Positions 36,001 through 44,500 of a DNA stretch of 64,000 nucleotides are shown here, in pieces. This DNA is from Gorsachius magnificus. Its lineage: Eukaryota; Chordata; Aves; Pelecaniformes; Ardeidae. Below the pieces are notes generated by a model. The model was not told the DNA's origin, did not search any database, and saw nothing but the letters and a program-made list of their open reading frames with translations. Within the stretch, counting starts at the first letter, position 1; each line of letters begins with the position of its first letter. The position numbers and the translations under genes were made by a program. The DNA is taken from assembly GCA_034008185.1 (NCBI GenBank), contig CM067084.1, forward strand, positions 73,312,255 through 73,376,254. The letters are read 5' to 3'.

Positions 36001-37120
36001 CCCCCTCCAGCACAGGGCCCGGTCCTCCCCCCTGGCTGGGGGGTGCAGCCTGCCTGCAACCACCAAGGGCAGGAGCAACCAGCCCAAAGCTTGCTCGGGG
36101 CGGGGGGCACACACCATTAACAATGTGACCCCCGCCTCCGTGCAGTTATTTGTGCGGGGGGGGGGGGCGGCACAGTATTATTTGCACCGGGGGGGCACCT
36201 TGCAGGCGCTCTTTTGGGCACGCAGCTCTGGGTGGTGAGCCCCGACCCCCCCCATTCCGGCTCGGCCCCGCTGGCAGGGGTCCCCCCCTCCCCACGCCGG
36301 GGGGGGGGGGGGGGGGGGGGGCGGCCGTCGCCAGGCAACGCCGGCACGCGGCGGCCCCCCCGCGCGGGGCTGCGCGGGGGCGGTGAGCGCGCGCGGCGCA
36401 AGGCGCGCACCGCTCCCCCGGCCTGCAATAGCTGCAAGGAGCGCGCTGCCCGCACCCCCGCGCAACCTACGCGCACTCCCCCCCCCCCCCCGCCCTCAAA
36501 ACCCGCGCGGGGCCGCGCATCCCCCGCGGCGCACGACCCCCCTCCCCACGCGCGTTTCCCCCCCCCCCCGCCCCCCCTGTCCCCGCCGCCGCGCGGCGGC
36601 TCCGCGGCCGCCCCGCACCGCCCCGCGCCATCCTGCGGCGCTCCCCCGGCCGCACCGCCGCAGCGCGCCCTGGGCGGCGGGTCCCCGGCCCCTCCCGCCT
36701 CTCCGACCATTTTGTGAAGACCCGGCGGGGGGATGGGGGTGGGAAACCCGCGACCCCCCCTCCCCCAAAGCGGGGCAGATACTCACCCGCCAGCAGCCCG
36801 TAGAGCAGCTGAGTGAGGGGCTGCTGCTTCAGCCCCCGGAACGCCGTGTTGGGGATCCGCTCCATGATACCCTCGTAAAATATGCGGCGGACCACCTCCT
36901 GCTCGGAGGGGTGGAATTCGCGGATATAGACATTGTCGCGGCGGGGGTCCTCTTTTGGGGAGCTGAGGGGGGGCGGGGGGGAGGAAGGGGAGCCCGCCAA
37001 AGAGGGCCACATCTGGGAAGAAGAAACAATGATCGTGTCTTTTTTGGATCCCGGGATTGATTCATGATCTTCCGCCACAATCTTGGTCTCACAAACCATC
37101 TTGGGAGACAGACAATGCAT
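8642..37120 (-). CDS. NAT8L: NAT8L, aspartate N-acetyltransferase (three-exon gene, coding span)
   Basis: The joined exons (37120-36787, 35385-35221, 9009-8642) total 867 nt: 288 codons plus TAA, with no frame break. NAT8L transfers acetyl from acetyl-CoA to L-aspartate to make N-acetylaspartate. It is membrane-bound at the ER and/or mitochondria of neurons. Seen here: a variable, Pro/Ser-rich N-terminus (residues 1-60), a conserved IREF...[19 protein letters not shown] block (about 66-100), a hydrophobic membrane segment (about 105-134), a conserved [17 protein letters not shown] linker (150-167) and a C-terminal GNAT domain (168-288). The GNAT domain has the acetyl-CoA loop RGKGIA at 206-211 and HKLYESLGF at 242-250. 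The human protein is about 302 residues; the deficit lies in the N-terminal Pro/Ala-rich part. The start at 37120 was chosen because the MHC...MVCETKI beginning matches the mammalian protein. All four splice boundaries are canonical. NAT8 is the paralogue family, but the [21 protein letters not shown] stretch identifies NAT8L. Confidence 0.97.
13762..13960 (+). mobile_element. CR1 LINE 3' fragment (5'-truncated, degraded)
   Basis: Matches the 3' end of avian CR1. The translated parts resemble the end of ORF2 ([23 protein letters not shown]), followed by the familiar GGACTCGAT-TTTAAAGGTCTCTTCCAATCCAAACCATTCCATG ending. It carries several indels and the terminal short repeats have decayed. It is antisense to NAT8L within intron 2. 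Confidence 0.9.
14848..14901 (+). repeat. G-rich tract, GGGGGGTGA-type repeat
   Basis: About 54 bp of almost pure G broken by single T, TGA or TG. It contains far more than four runs of three or more G, so it meets the simple definition of a G-quadruplex motif on the plus strand (the template strand for NAT8L). The sense RNA would be C-rich. Confidence 0.9.
19567..19583 (+). repeat. C17 homopolymer
   Basis: Seventeen consecutive C on the plus strand, G17 in NAT8L-sense intronic RNA. Likely length-polymorphic. Confidence 0.95.
23574..23620. repeat. 20-bp tandem duplication at a CR1 5' junction
   Basis: CTCCCTGGTAACAGATGATC occurs at 23574 and, nearly complete, again at 23594. Next to it ACAGATG is doubled. 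It sits exactly where the truncated CR1 begins, so it may be an insertion-linked microduplication rather than an unrelated repeat. Confidence 0.75.
23613..23896 (+). mobile_element. CR1 LINE 3' fragment with ATTCTATG tail
   Basis: Covers the end of ORF2 ([48 protein letters not shown] is readable in pieces), then the CR1 3'UTR and a tail of repeated GATTCTATG/ATTCTATG units at 23869-23896. It is better preserved than the copy at 13.8 kb. It lies antisense in intron 2, directly after a small 20-bp tandem duplication. Confidence 0.95.
26145..26164. repeat. (TA)10 microsatellite
   Basis: About ten TA units in the middle of an A/T-rich patch (26070-26170) in intron 2. No function suggested. Confidence 0.9.
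35221..35385 (-). CDS. NAT8L: NAT8L coding exon 2 (membrane anchor and linker)
   Basis: 165 nt encoding the end of codon 112 through residue 166 and the first base of codon 167. The acceptor is CTCCATAG|CAATATG on the minus strand (AG at 35387-35386). The donor is CGCCAG|GTGAGTATG (GT at 35220-35219). Residues 112-134 ([20 protein letters not shown] and neighbours) form the membrane segment, which in the family holds the enzyme on the cytosolic face. The RYYFSRKVI and [17 protein letters not shown] stretches are near-identical to mammalian NAT8L. Phase 1 at both ends matches exons 1 and 3, so the frame is fixed without ambiguity. Confidence 0.97.
35386..36786 (-). other. NAT8L: NAT8L intron 1 (1.4 kb)
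   Basis: GTGAGTATC donor after exon 1 and CTCCATAG acceptor before exon 2. The half next to exon 1 lies in the CpG island and has long G and C runs. The half next to exon 2 ends with T16 on the sense strand (A16 at 35468-35483), about 80 bp above the acceptor. Long open frames on both strands at 35546-36710 follow from the GC richness; none looks like a protein. Confidence 0.95.
36299..36321 (+). repeat. G23 homopolymer in intron 1
   Basis: Twenty-three uninterrupted G on the plus strand, flanked by CCCACGCC and CGGCCG, about 470 bp downstream of the exon 1 donor. Such runs are hard to sequence, so the true length is uncertain. Confidence 0.9.
36787..37120 (-). CDS. NAT8L: NAT8L coding exon 1
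   Basis: Encodes residues 1-111 plus the first base of codon 112. The ATG is at 37118-37120 and a second in-frame ATG is at 37097-37099, seven codons later. The exon holds the poorly conserved Ser/Pro-rich region (four prolines in a row near residue 50) and the conserved block [17 protein letters not shown] followed by [13 protein letters not shown], and it ends inside the hydrophobic segment (LLYGLLA). The donor reads GCGG|GTGAGT on the minus strand, with the GT at 36786-36785. The exon is CpG-dense and lies in the promoter CpG island. Confidence 0.96.
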
Positions 37121-37330
37121 GCAAACCGGCCGCGGGGAGGGGGCGGAGGAGAAAAACGGGAGGGGGGGGGGGGAAGTGTGCAAAAAAAATTTAAAAAATA
37201 AAATTTAAAAAAAAAAAAAAAAGGAAAAGGGGAGGGGGAAGGAGCGGGGCGCGGAGCAGGGACGGAGACCCGCCGGGCAGCGGCTGCGCGGAGCGCGGAG
37301 CAGCGCGGCCGGGCGGGACGGGAGAAAGGA
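37121..37330 (-). other. NAT8L: NAT8L 5'UTR (predicted) with polypyrimidine tracts
   Basis: This is the stretch between the predicted start site (about 37325-37332, some 30 nt below the TATA box) and the ATG. On the mRNA strand it runs GC-rich, then has a 16-U run (plus-strand A16 at 37207-37222), a second A/U-only stretch, a 12-C run (37162-37173) and more C/U-rich sequence up to the ATG. No in-frame ATG lies between 37121 and the predicted start site; the in-frame codon at 37183 is TTG. The limits depend on the TATA-based start site and are an inference. Confidence 0.55.
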
Positions 37331-37353
37331 GCTCCGCTGCATTTTGGAGAGGC

Positions 37354-37413
37354 ATTTATAGGGCGGGGGGTGGGGGGCGCGGGTCCCCGGGGTCCTAGCG
37401 CCCCCCGCATTGG
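37354..37413 (-). promoter_or_regulatory. NAT8L: NAT8L core promoter: CCAAT box, GC box, TATA box
   Basis: Read on the minus strand, in order toward the gene, there is a CCAAT box (37413-37409), a GC box (CCCCGCCC, 37368-37361) directly abutting, and a TATA box (TATAAAT, 37360-37354). The CCAAT box sits about 50 bp above the TATA box, the textbook spacing. Initiation about 30 bp downstream would give a 5'UTR near 205 nt. The motifs are seen directly; that they drive NAT8L is inferred from position and orientation. Confidence 0.7.
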
Positions 37414-37427
37414 CTGCGCGGGGTCGC

Positions 37428-37434
37428 CATGTGA
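37428..37434 (-). promoter_or_regulatory. E-box TCACATG (MITF/TFE-type) above the CCAAT box
   Basis: On the minus strand the heptamer TCACATG sits 15 bp beyond the CCAAT box of the NAT8L promoter. This is the form of E-box bound by MiT/TFE family bHLH-ZIP factors. A seven-base match in GC-rich promoter DNA is weak evidence alone; its place beside the core promoter is the reason to list it. Confidence 0.3.
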
Positions 37435-37783
37435 TCGGGAGGCGGGACCGCCCCCCCCCCAAAAAAAAAAAAAAAATCCCTGCACCGCCCCTTGCAAATT
37501 ACTACGGCGCGTCCCTGCACGGGGGGCGGCGGCGGCTGCCCGGCTTCCTCCCAGGGGTCGCACGCTTCCCCCCGCGTAGAGGGGTGCGGGGGGTGCGTGG
37601 GGCGCGGGTGCTGGTTATGTACGTGCGGGGACGGCGCCAGGCGCCCGGCAGCTTTCTGGAACAGTCGCTGCGGGTGCGCGGCGCGGAGCGCTGCGGGGCG
37701 CGGAGCGGCGGGTGGCGGGGGGGGCTCGGCGGCGCTCGTACCGCACCGCGTCCCGGCGGGCTGCGGCGTGGGCTGCTCCGCGG

Positions 37784-37790
37784 TGAGTCA
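37784..37790. promoter_or_regulatory. AP-1-like site TGAGTCA in the upstream CpG island
   Basis: A perfect TGAGTCA heptamer, followed by CG, lies about 460 bp upstream of the predicted NAT8L start site. It is one of the few non-GC-rich motifs in this part of the island. Function is not shown. Confidence 0.25.
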
Positions 37791-38189
37791 CGCACCGGGG
37801 GGCCCCCCCCCAGGCGCCCTGCGCGGGAACACTGCAGGGAGGGACGCGGCCGCGCTGCCCCCAGGGCCTCCCGAGTCCCGAATACCCTCCCCCCCCCCCC
37901 ACATATCGCCCCCCCGCCGCTGGTAACTTCTCTCCGCGTCCCCACGCCGCTGCGCGGTGCGGAGAGCGCGGCCGGCCCCGCCGCCTCCGCGGGGCGGAGA
38001 GAAGAGGCGGGGGCTGGGGGTGCGCGGGGAGGGGGACGGACTCCTCCTCTGGCCCCCGGTTGGAACCAGCCGCATCTGCCCGGGCATCCCACGGCCGGTG
38101 CAGGGAGGGGCGGGGAGCCGGGGAGCCCCGGACCCCCCTTCCCGCCGCCCACCTCACCCCACCCCCCCCCGCCGCTGCGAGGCGCGTCC

Positions 38190-38540
38190 CCCGAGAGCTT
38201 CATCTGTGCCGCCCCCTGCCCGGTGTCACCCGTGCCGCCGCCCCTGGGGGGTGCGGCAGTGCCTCCCCCCCAAGCTTCGCCTGTGCAGCCCCCTGGGGAC
38301 TGCACCCCGCTGCAAGCGTTCGGCTGCCCCTCCGCCTGCGAGGTGCGCCCACGCACCCCCCGGAAAGTTTCGTCCGTGCCTCTTCCTCCTGCGAGGTGCA
38401 CCTGTGCACCCCCCTGCCAGGAGGCACCCGAATGCCCGCCCCTCTCAGAGTTACACCCCTGCACCCCACTGCAAGGTGCACATGCACCCCGCTATGAGCT
38501 TCACCCCCTGTGCCCCCCCGGGGAGGTGCACCCGTCCATC
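38190..38540 (+). repeat. Degenerate GC-rich tandem repeat at the end of the CpG island
   Basis: AGCTTC-like blocks recur at 38196, 38273, 38315, 38366, 38449 and 38497 (gaps 77, 42, 51, 83, 48). Blocks like GAGGTGCACC recur near 38339, 38391, 38473 and 38523 (gaps 52, 82, 50). Both series alternate with CTGTGCACCCCCCTGC-like sequence. This fits an old minisatellite with a unit of roughly 40-50 bp and some doubled steps. The open frame across it is a by-product. Confidence 0.65.
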
Positions 38541-38560
38541 CGTGAGTGCAGCTGAGTTGC

Positions 38561-41500
38561 TGGCACCCTGCAGGATTTGCTGCCCCGGGAGCTGACGGGG
38601 TATGTTTTGGTGGTCCTCCAGAAGATACACGTTGACTGGATCTTTGCTTCAGGCTAAAGCTTGATTTCAACTGTGATGATTTCATTGTGGTTTCATTGCT
38701 TCACTTTTCTATTAAAAATTGTTCAGGAGTAAGGGAGATGAGAAAGGGGAGAGATGGAGGGATTAGGTAAGGGCTTGGAAACCTTCCCTCCCAGAGGAGC
38801 AGTGCCAGCACCCCGCAGCCTCACGCTGCATCGAGTGTCCCTGGTGAGACGCTGTTCCCTGGCCGGCTGTGGGACCTGCTCGTGGTTGGACGCTGCAGCA
38901 CTGCCAGCCTGCTCCGAGGGGCAGGCGCGGAACGGCCTTGCTAGCAGCAGGCTCCCGCGCCCCCAGAGTTCCCGTTTCTAACGAGCATCTTCTGCAACTG
39001 CAGCCAGAGCAACCCCTAGCTCCCAAAGCCTGTGACTGTCTGAACTGGAGATCAAAATGTGGGATTATAGAAGATGGTATGGCGCAGGTACGACGGCGGC
39101 CGTGCTGCTCGTTGGGTGGGTCAGCCAAAAGAGCAACATCTCCTGCTGGAGAGCAGAGCCTCCCATGGGAAAGCGATTCCCCCCCAGGGAGAGGTGAGAC
39201 ATACGGCATCCCCACGTCCCCCCGTCATGTCTCACCTCAGCAAGCATCAGTTGAACTGCAATCAGGAGATACTTGCCAGCCCCAAATTCACCAGTGCAAA
39301 GGCAAAGGGGCTGTGGATGGGGGGAAAAACAAAAAATCAGGGCAGTGTTTGCCTTTGAATTATGAAAGCTTCGGGCCAAAGAGAGGAGGTTGCTGTTTCA
39401 AAAATATAATTAAAATAATGCTTAGTTTCCATATGCCTGGGTTAAGCAGGCATTTATTTTTGTTTGATCCTTTCTAGTCAGATGTGTTGCCTATTTATGA
39501 AATAACTACAGTAATAAAACCAACCCATTCCTTAAAAAAAGAAAAGCCCCACTGCAGTTATATAACAGCCAGGGGAGTTCCCAGTTCCAGTCCCAGGCTA
39601 TGGACCCGAGTATTTGCAGATGAGTTATCTTTAGAAAGACACTAATTACGTGTTTACTATTTATGCTGCCACATTTGAGCATCTTATGAACAGTAATTAA
39701 TATCCCCCGTTCCCCCGAGGTGAGGGGCTACCATCATTCTTGGCCACAGCCGGGGAACTGAGGCACAGGGGAATGCAGTGATTTATGCACCATCATGCAG
39801 CAACTCGAAGATGACACAGGCACCGGACCAGATTTCCTGAGTCCTTCCTCGCTGTCTGAATGCCAAACTTTGCCTTTCTGATTGCGAAGCCAGGAATTCA
39901 CCTTGCTCCATAAATGGGGATGAAAGGGGGGGCTCTGGGGGTGCCGCTGCGTGGTGGGGAGGAGGGATGGGGAAGGAGCAGGCAGCCGTGACTGACCGAA
40001 GCAAATGTCAGTGAAAATCAAGGGCCTCGCTGAAATCAATTGCCAAAGCCAGTCAGGTTCACAGACAGCAGATTTGGGCCCCTGGAATAAAAAGGATATT
40101 GTTAACAGCAGCTTGCTGGCAAGGCAACTGCTCTGCCAGGAGCTCTCAGTCTTAAAGAACGCAGTTGTCATCCCAAGTCACTGAGGATTTTGCTCTTGGG
40201 TTTACTCCCGCTCCTCCAGGACCTGGGGGTAAATCTCCCACATGCCATGACCGACCGCTGAACCTCGTGGATAGAACTAATTTAATTAAGATGGACAGTT
40301 CGGAGTCTGAATTTCATACCAGTGCTCTCAGCAGCCTCTCACTGCTCGGTGTAAAGGAGCTTGTATAGATGTTCAATCCATTGGTACAGCTGGGAAAAAA
40401 CCCTGGGATAACCAGGGCAGATTGCGCAGCTCTGGGGGGCTGAGGATGTTTGAGTATTTCAGTAAGAAACTTGTCTTGCCTTCAGCAGGTCTGCTTTAGG
40501 CTGACTTTGCTTTGGATTAGCACATCAAACCAGTCAGCCTTGGAAACGTCATTATTCATCCTTCCCAAAACTGCAGCTCTTATCTTGGATCACTCCCCTT
40601 TACGGGTCGTAGGAAGCACCCAGCAGATGTACAACAGAATTACCTCTTCTGCCTCTGGGAAGCTCTCACCCTGCTCTGTCTGAAATTCTGGGTTTTCTAT
40701 CCAACCCTGGGCTTTCCATGACTTGAAACATCTTCCAACTAGGTTTTGCTGTAACTCTTGAAGCAATGAGACCTGTGTGACTGCAAATGAAGCAAACAAT
40801 TTGGGACAAGCAGTTACCCTTGCAGAACATTGATACTTAAGGAGCAGGGAACACCGAGGCAGGTCCCTGGCAAACCTCCGTGACCCACTGCTCAGGAGCT
40901 GCTGGGCGAGGAGAGCGGTGCTGGCTGGCATGGGCCCTGCGCTGGGGCGCCACGATATTGGCTCTCTCTTTCTTCTGCAAAAGCTACAAGCAGCCACAAT
41001 CCTCTGCTCATCAGGGGCTGTATCAATCAACCTCGGCAATTAACTGGTTGACAGCAAAAACTGCCCCGGGTTATATTAATGCAGCGACTCCGGAACGGCT
41101 CTTCCCAGCAGGATGAGGCTGTCTGGCAGGGATGGCTCCCACCCTGTCCTTTGCATCATCTCCATCAGCAAGCGAGGAAGGAAGGTATCCGGGTTTAAAG
41201 CTCTTCTTCTCAGCTACCTCCAGGTTCTCCTCCAACCTGGAACTTGGGCATTTCGATGGCTTTTTCCACGCTTGACCTGAGATGCCCAGAGTGGCCTGAG
41301 CCCCCCCAGCACCACTGGCTGTTTGGCCACAGCAGCCTCCCACCCTCCCGCTTTGCTGGGCTGGAAAAAAAGTAAAAGCCTCTCTGTTGTCTGCAGATGT
41401 GCATATGAATGTGAGACATTTGCCTAATAAATATCTTCCTAAACGGGGACTAATTAGCATCCCAAGATTTGCTCTCGCTGCACTCCCTCTGACTGCAGCA

Positions 41501-44500
41501 GCTCTGCAGCAGCTTCTCTTTGGGGCACTTACTTCCCCCTGCGGGCACGTTGCTGGCCCCTTTCCCAATGCACTGACCCCCGAGGCTGAGGATTCACAAA
41601 TCTTTTGCTCAGGAGTCGTCACTGGCAGCACCCATGTCATGCGAGCGGTTGGCAGTAACCACGCACACATCCCAGTTTCCCCAGTCCTGCCATACGCCGT
41701 GACCCGTTGCAGCGGCGATGCAGGGTCCCTCCTTCCCCAGCTGTCTGGGTGCCATGAATAATAAGTCACTGTAAAACCCAATGTGACAAGTTATTTCTGA
41801 CTTGTAAAACTCAGCGAATTGGTAACCAGGGGCCAGAGGTGGGATCCACTGACCAACGCAGACCTCTGCCAGGTGGACCTCAGCGTCGGAGCTGGCTGCC
41901 CTGTGCTCTGGGAACTACAAAGGGGACAGCCATCCTCTTTGGAGGCATGGAGCCTCCCATCCCAGCGTGGACCTCTAAAATAGATTGGATGAATCATGTG
42001 CTAAAAGCGGTTGGGTTTGCCTACAAAGGGAGTGCAGGGTGACGAGCTCAGTTGTGGAAGTCTCCCTGGGGGATATCTGAAGATGAATCTCTTCCTACAA
42101 CTTTTTTGGGTTGAAAGAATTTTGTGGGTTGAGAATAAAATCCAAATGTTTCTCAAACATTACATACGCACAGCTGGCTTTATCCTCTTCCAAACGGGGA
42201 TTTTGGAGCTTGCATGTACATTTAATGTACAGTAACATCTATAGCAGATGTTGCATCAGAAACTCCACTCTAATGACAGGAACATTAAACTCTGAGCTGG
42301 GTTTCAGACCTATTCAATTATTCGGAGATTTATCTAGAGCATCTTGGTGCAACTGTGAGGAATACTTTCAAAGAGGGAGAGGTTCCGTAGCGATTTAAAA
42401 CATCTTCAGTTAAGGAGCAGTGTGGTGGCTTGGGGAGACAACACATCTTTCCTCCTGTTAATTTTATTGCTGCAAGCTTGGCTTAAAAAAAGAAATTACA
42501 TTTTTGTCAGCTTTTACCAGAACCCTTCAATTAATTAGCTGTAGGAGACAGAGCTGTGCATGGAGAGCAAGGCTCTGTGGGGCACGGTAGTTGTGTTTGG
42601 AGCACGGTGCCATGAAGGGGGGACCAGGACTATGTGTGGCCTAAGAAAAGCTGAGAACATGAGAGCTCTAAGGCACATGGGAATAACACAGTTGGCGTGG
42701 GCCAGAAAATGCTCATTTCTTGGGGTTGCCAGGGCAGGACTTTGCACCTTCTTTGTAAATTAGCAACACTGCTTTGGAAAAATATCTGCCTCCACAGCCA
42801 GCTCCTTCTCTTGCTGTAAATAACCTCCAGCCACCCAAATTTTGGCTACCTGCTTGGGTCAGCAGGGTAGCACTACTGCAAAATTTGCTGTATCATGAAC
42901 AGCTCTGTCAATGTGTATCCATCTTTGCTAAGGAAGAAGGGAAGAACAGAAGGTTAATGACTGTACTTTCGACCAACAGCTATTTTGCTGGCATGTTTAA
43001 TGGCAATTATTTTAACTAACGATCGCCAAAGTACGGCCGTAGCCTTATGATCTTCTAAGGAGGCTGACGGGACTTGGATGAGCACCATCTTATTTACCCC
43101 TCTATGTGGCAGGCGCTGCAGCCTGACAGCAGGCAGGAGGGGGAAGGAGTTTGAAAAGGACCCAGGGGAGGTAAAAGGAAGGAAAACAGGCAGAAAATCA
43201 CAGCAAAGAACAGCAAGAAGAAGGGAATTGGATGCCAAACCAACCACAGGTGGAAAGAAATCAAAATACGACTAATGAATGCCCCGACCCAAGATGCACT
43301 CTGTGATGAGAAGGCAGGAAAAGATGTGAAAAGATTATTCAGGGTTTTTTTGGTTGCATTTGTGAGTTGGCTCTACTGTTGAGCAAAGGAAAGTGGCATT
43401 TTCAGCTTGGCCTGCAAGGCTGCGCTGTACCTGCTTGCAAGGGCCAGCGAGTGCCCCCAGCTCCTCCGGCAGCAATGTGCACGTTGCCTCCGGGGAGGCA
43501 GTATCTATCATCCCCTACATGGGTTGGGCTCCTGTCAGAGCTGATTTTACACTGGTTTTTCCAGCACTTGATCCAGGCTGGGATTTTCCTTTCCTTGCAT
43601 AATGCCTTCCAGCAAGGAGCGGAGGCAAATTTTCAGGTATTTCCAGTTTTCCTGCTCTGTGATGCCTCCAGGCCCCCATGCTGCAGGGTGGGGGTCCTGG
43701 GCCCCCTTCCCTCTGCACAGGGCTGAGGAGATGCTTGCTCTGGGTGCCGCAGGGACTTGGAGAAGCAAAACTGATGGCAGAGAGAGACATCAGCCTGACC
43801 CCCCTCCTCTTTGGTATCTGGGGGGCCTCAAGCTCTTAAAATCCCACTTCCCACAGCTGGCTGACAATCGCTTTTCTTCTCTGCAGAGTTCCAGATGCTG
43901 TTGAGCCCAGCATCCTCCTCAGGATCGGCGTGGGCATGGGGAGGGGTGTTGGGCATCAGCAGCTAGGGTCTGCAAAGGGGTTTTTGGGGAGCTGGGGACA
44001 GGCTCTGAGCTGGCCACAAGCAACAGCACTCAGACGCGGCCCCTGCAAAAAGCACGCTGGCCATTTGCTCATGGAAGGTTTCATCCCCGAAGCTCACAGC
44101 TGGGGCAGGAGGATCAGCGCAGGATCACACATCGTTGTTTTTCTGAGTCAGATGACCTGCCCCGAGAACGGGGAGTCCCCATTTTCCTAGGGCAGACAAA
44201 GCCAGAGCAGCTTCAGCCCGGCGTCTGCTGTGAGGCCTGCTTTGGTTTTCCCTGTGTGTGCTGCTCCGATTTTGCTGGAAACACAGTAAGTGTAGGGCAT
44301 TTCTTCTTCATAAGCCAAGAACGGTGGCGTTCACATTGTCAGGAAAGCCCTCTGCATTTTCTACCACTGCCACTTGAAAGAGCCCATCATTTAATATCTC
44401 TTTGCTCTTCTAAGCTGCAATGCTTGCGAAAACCAGCAACGCTCCTCCTCTCCTGGAGCTGGCCTTCCTTTTCCCTGTCCCATCCTTGTGCCTCCATCCC

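Larger units (their letters stand above)
36100..38560. promoter_or_regulatory. CpG island over NAT8L exon 1, intron 1 and promoter
   Basis: Extremely GC- and CpG-rich sequence with many CGCG, GCGGCC and CCGCGC motifs, surrounding exon 1 and the TATA/CCAAT promoter and continuing about 1.1 kb upstream. Long G and C runs interrupt it. The drop to ordinary composition near 38,570 and near 35,540 is visible by eye; the exact borders need a CpG observed/expected calculation. Confidence 0.8.

Noticed and set aside
36117..36710. Long Gly/Ala/Arg-rich minus frame in intron 1
   Set aside because: Comes from G/C homopolymers in the CpG island; lies wholly within intron 1 and lacks any domain.
37181..37183. 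In-frame upstream start extending NAT8L by 21 residues
   Set aside because: The codon is TTG, not ATG, and the added residues are low complexity from the C-run; mammalian NAT8L starts at the MHC codon.
37410..38555. 381-codon plus-strand frame divergent from NAT8L, looking like a head-to-head partner gene
   Set aside because: It crosses the promoter, homopolymer runs and the degenerate GC-rich repeat; the product is Pro/Arg/Gly-rich low complexity. CpG-island GC content explains it.
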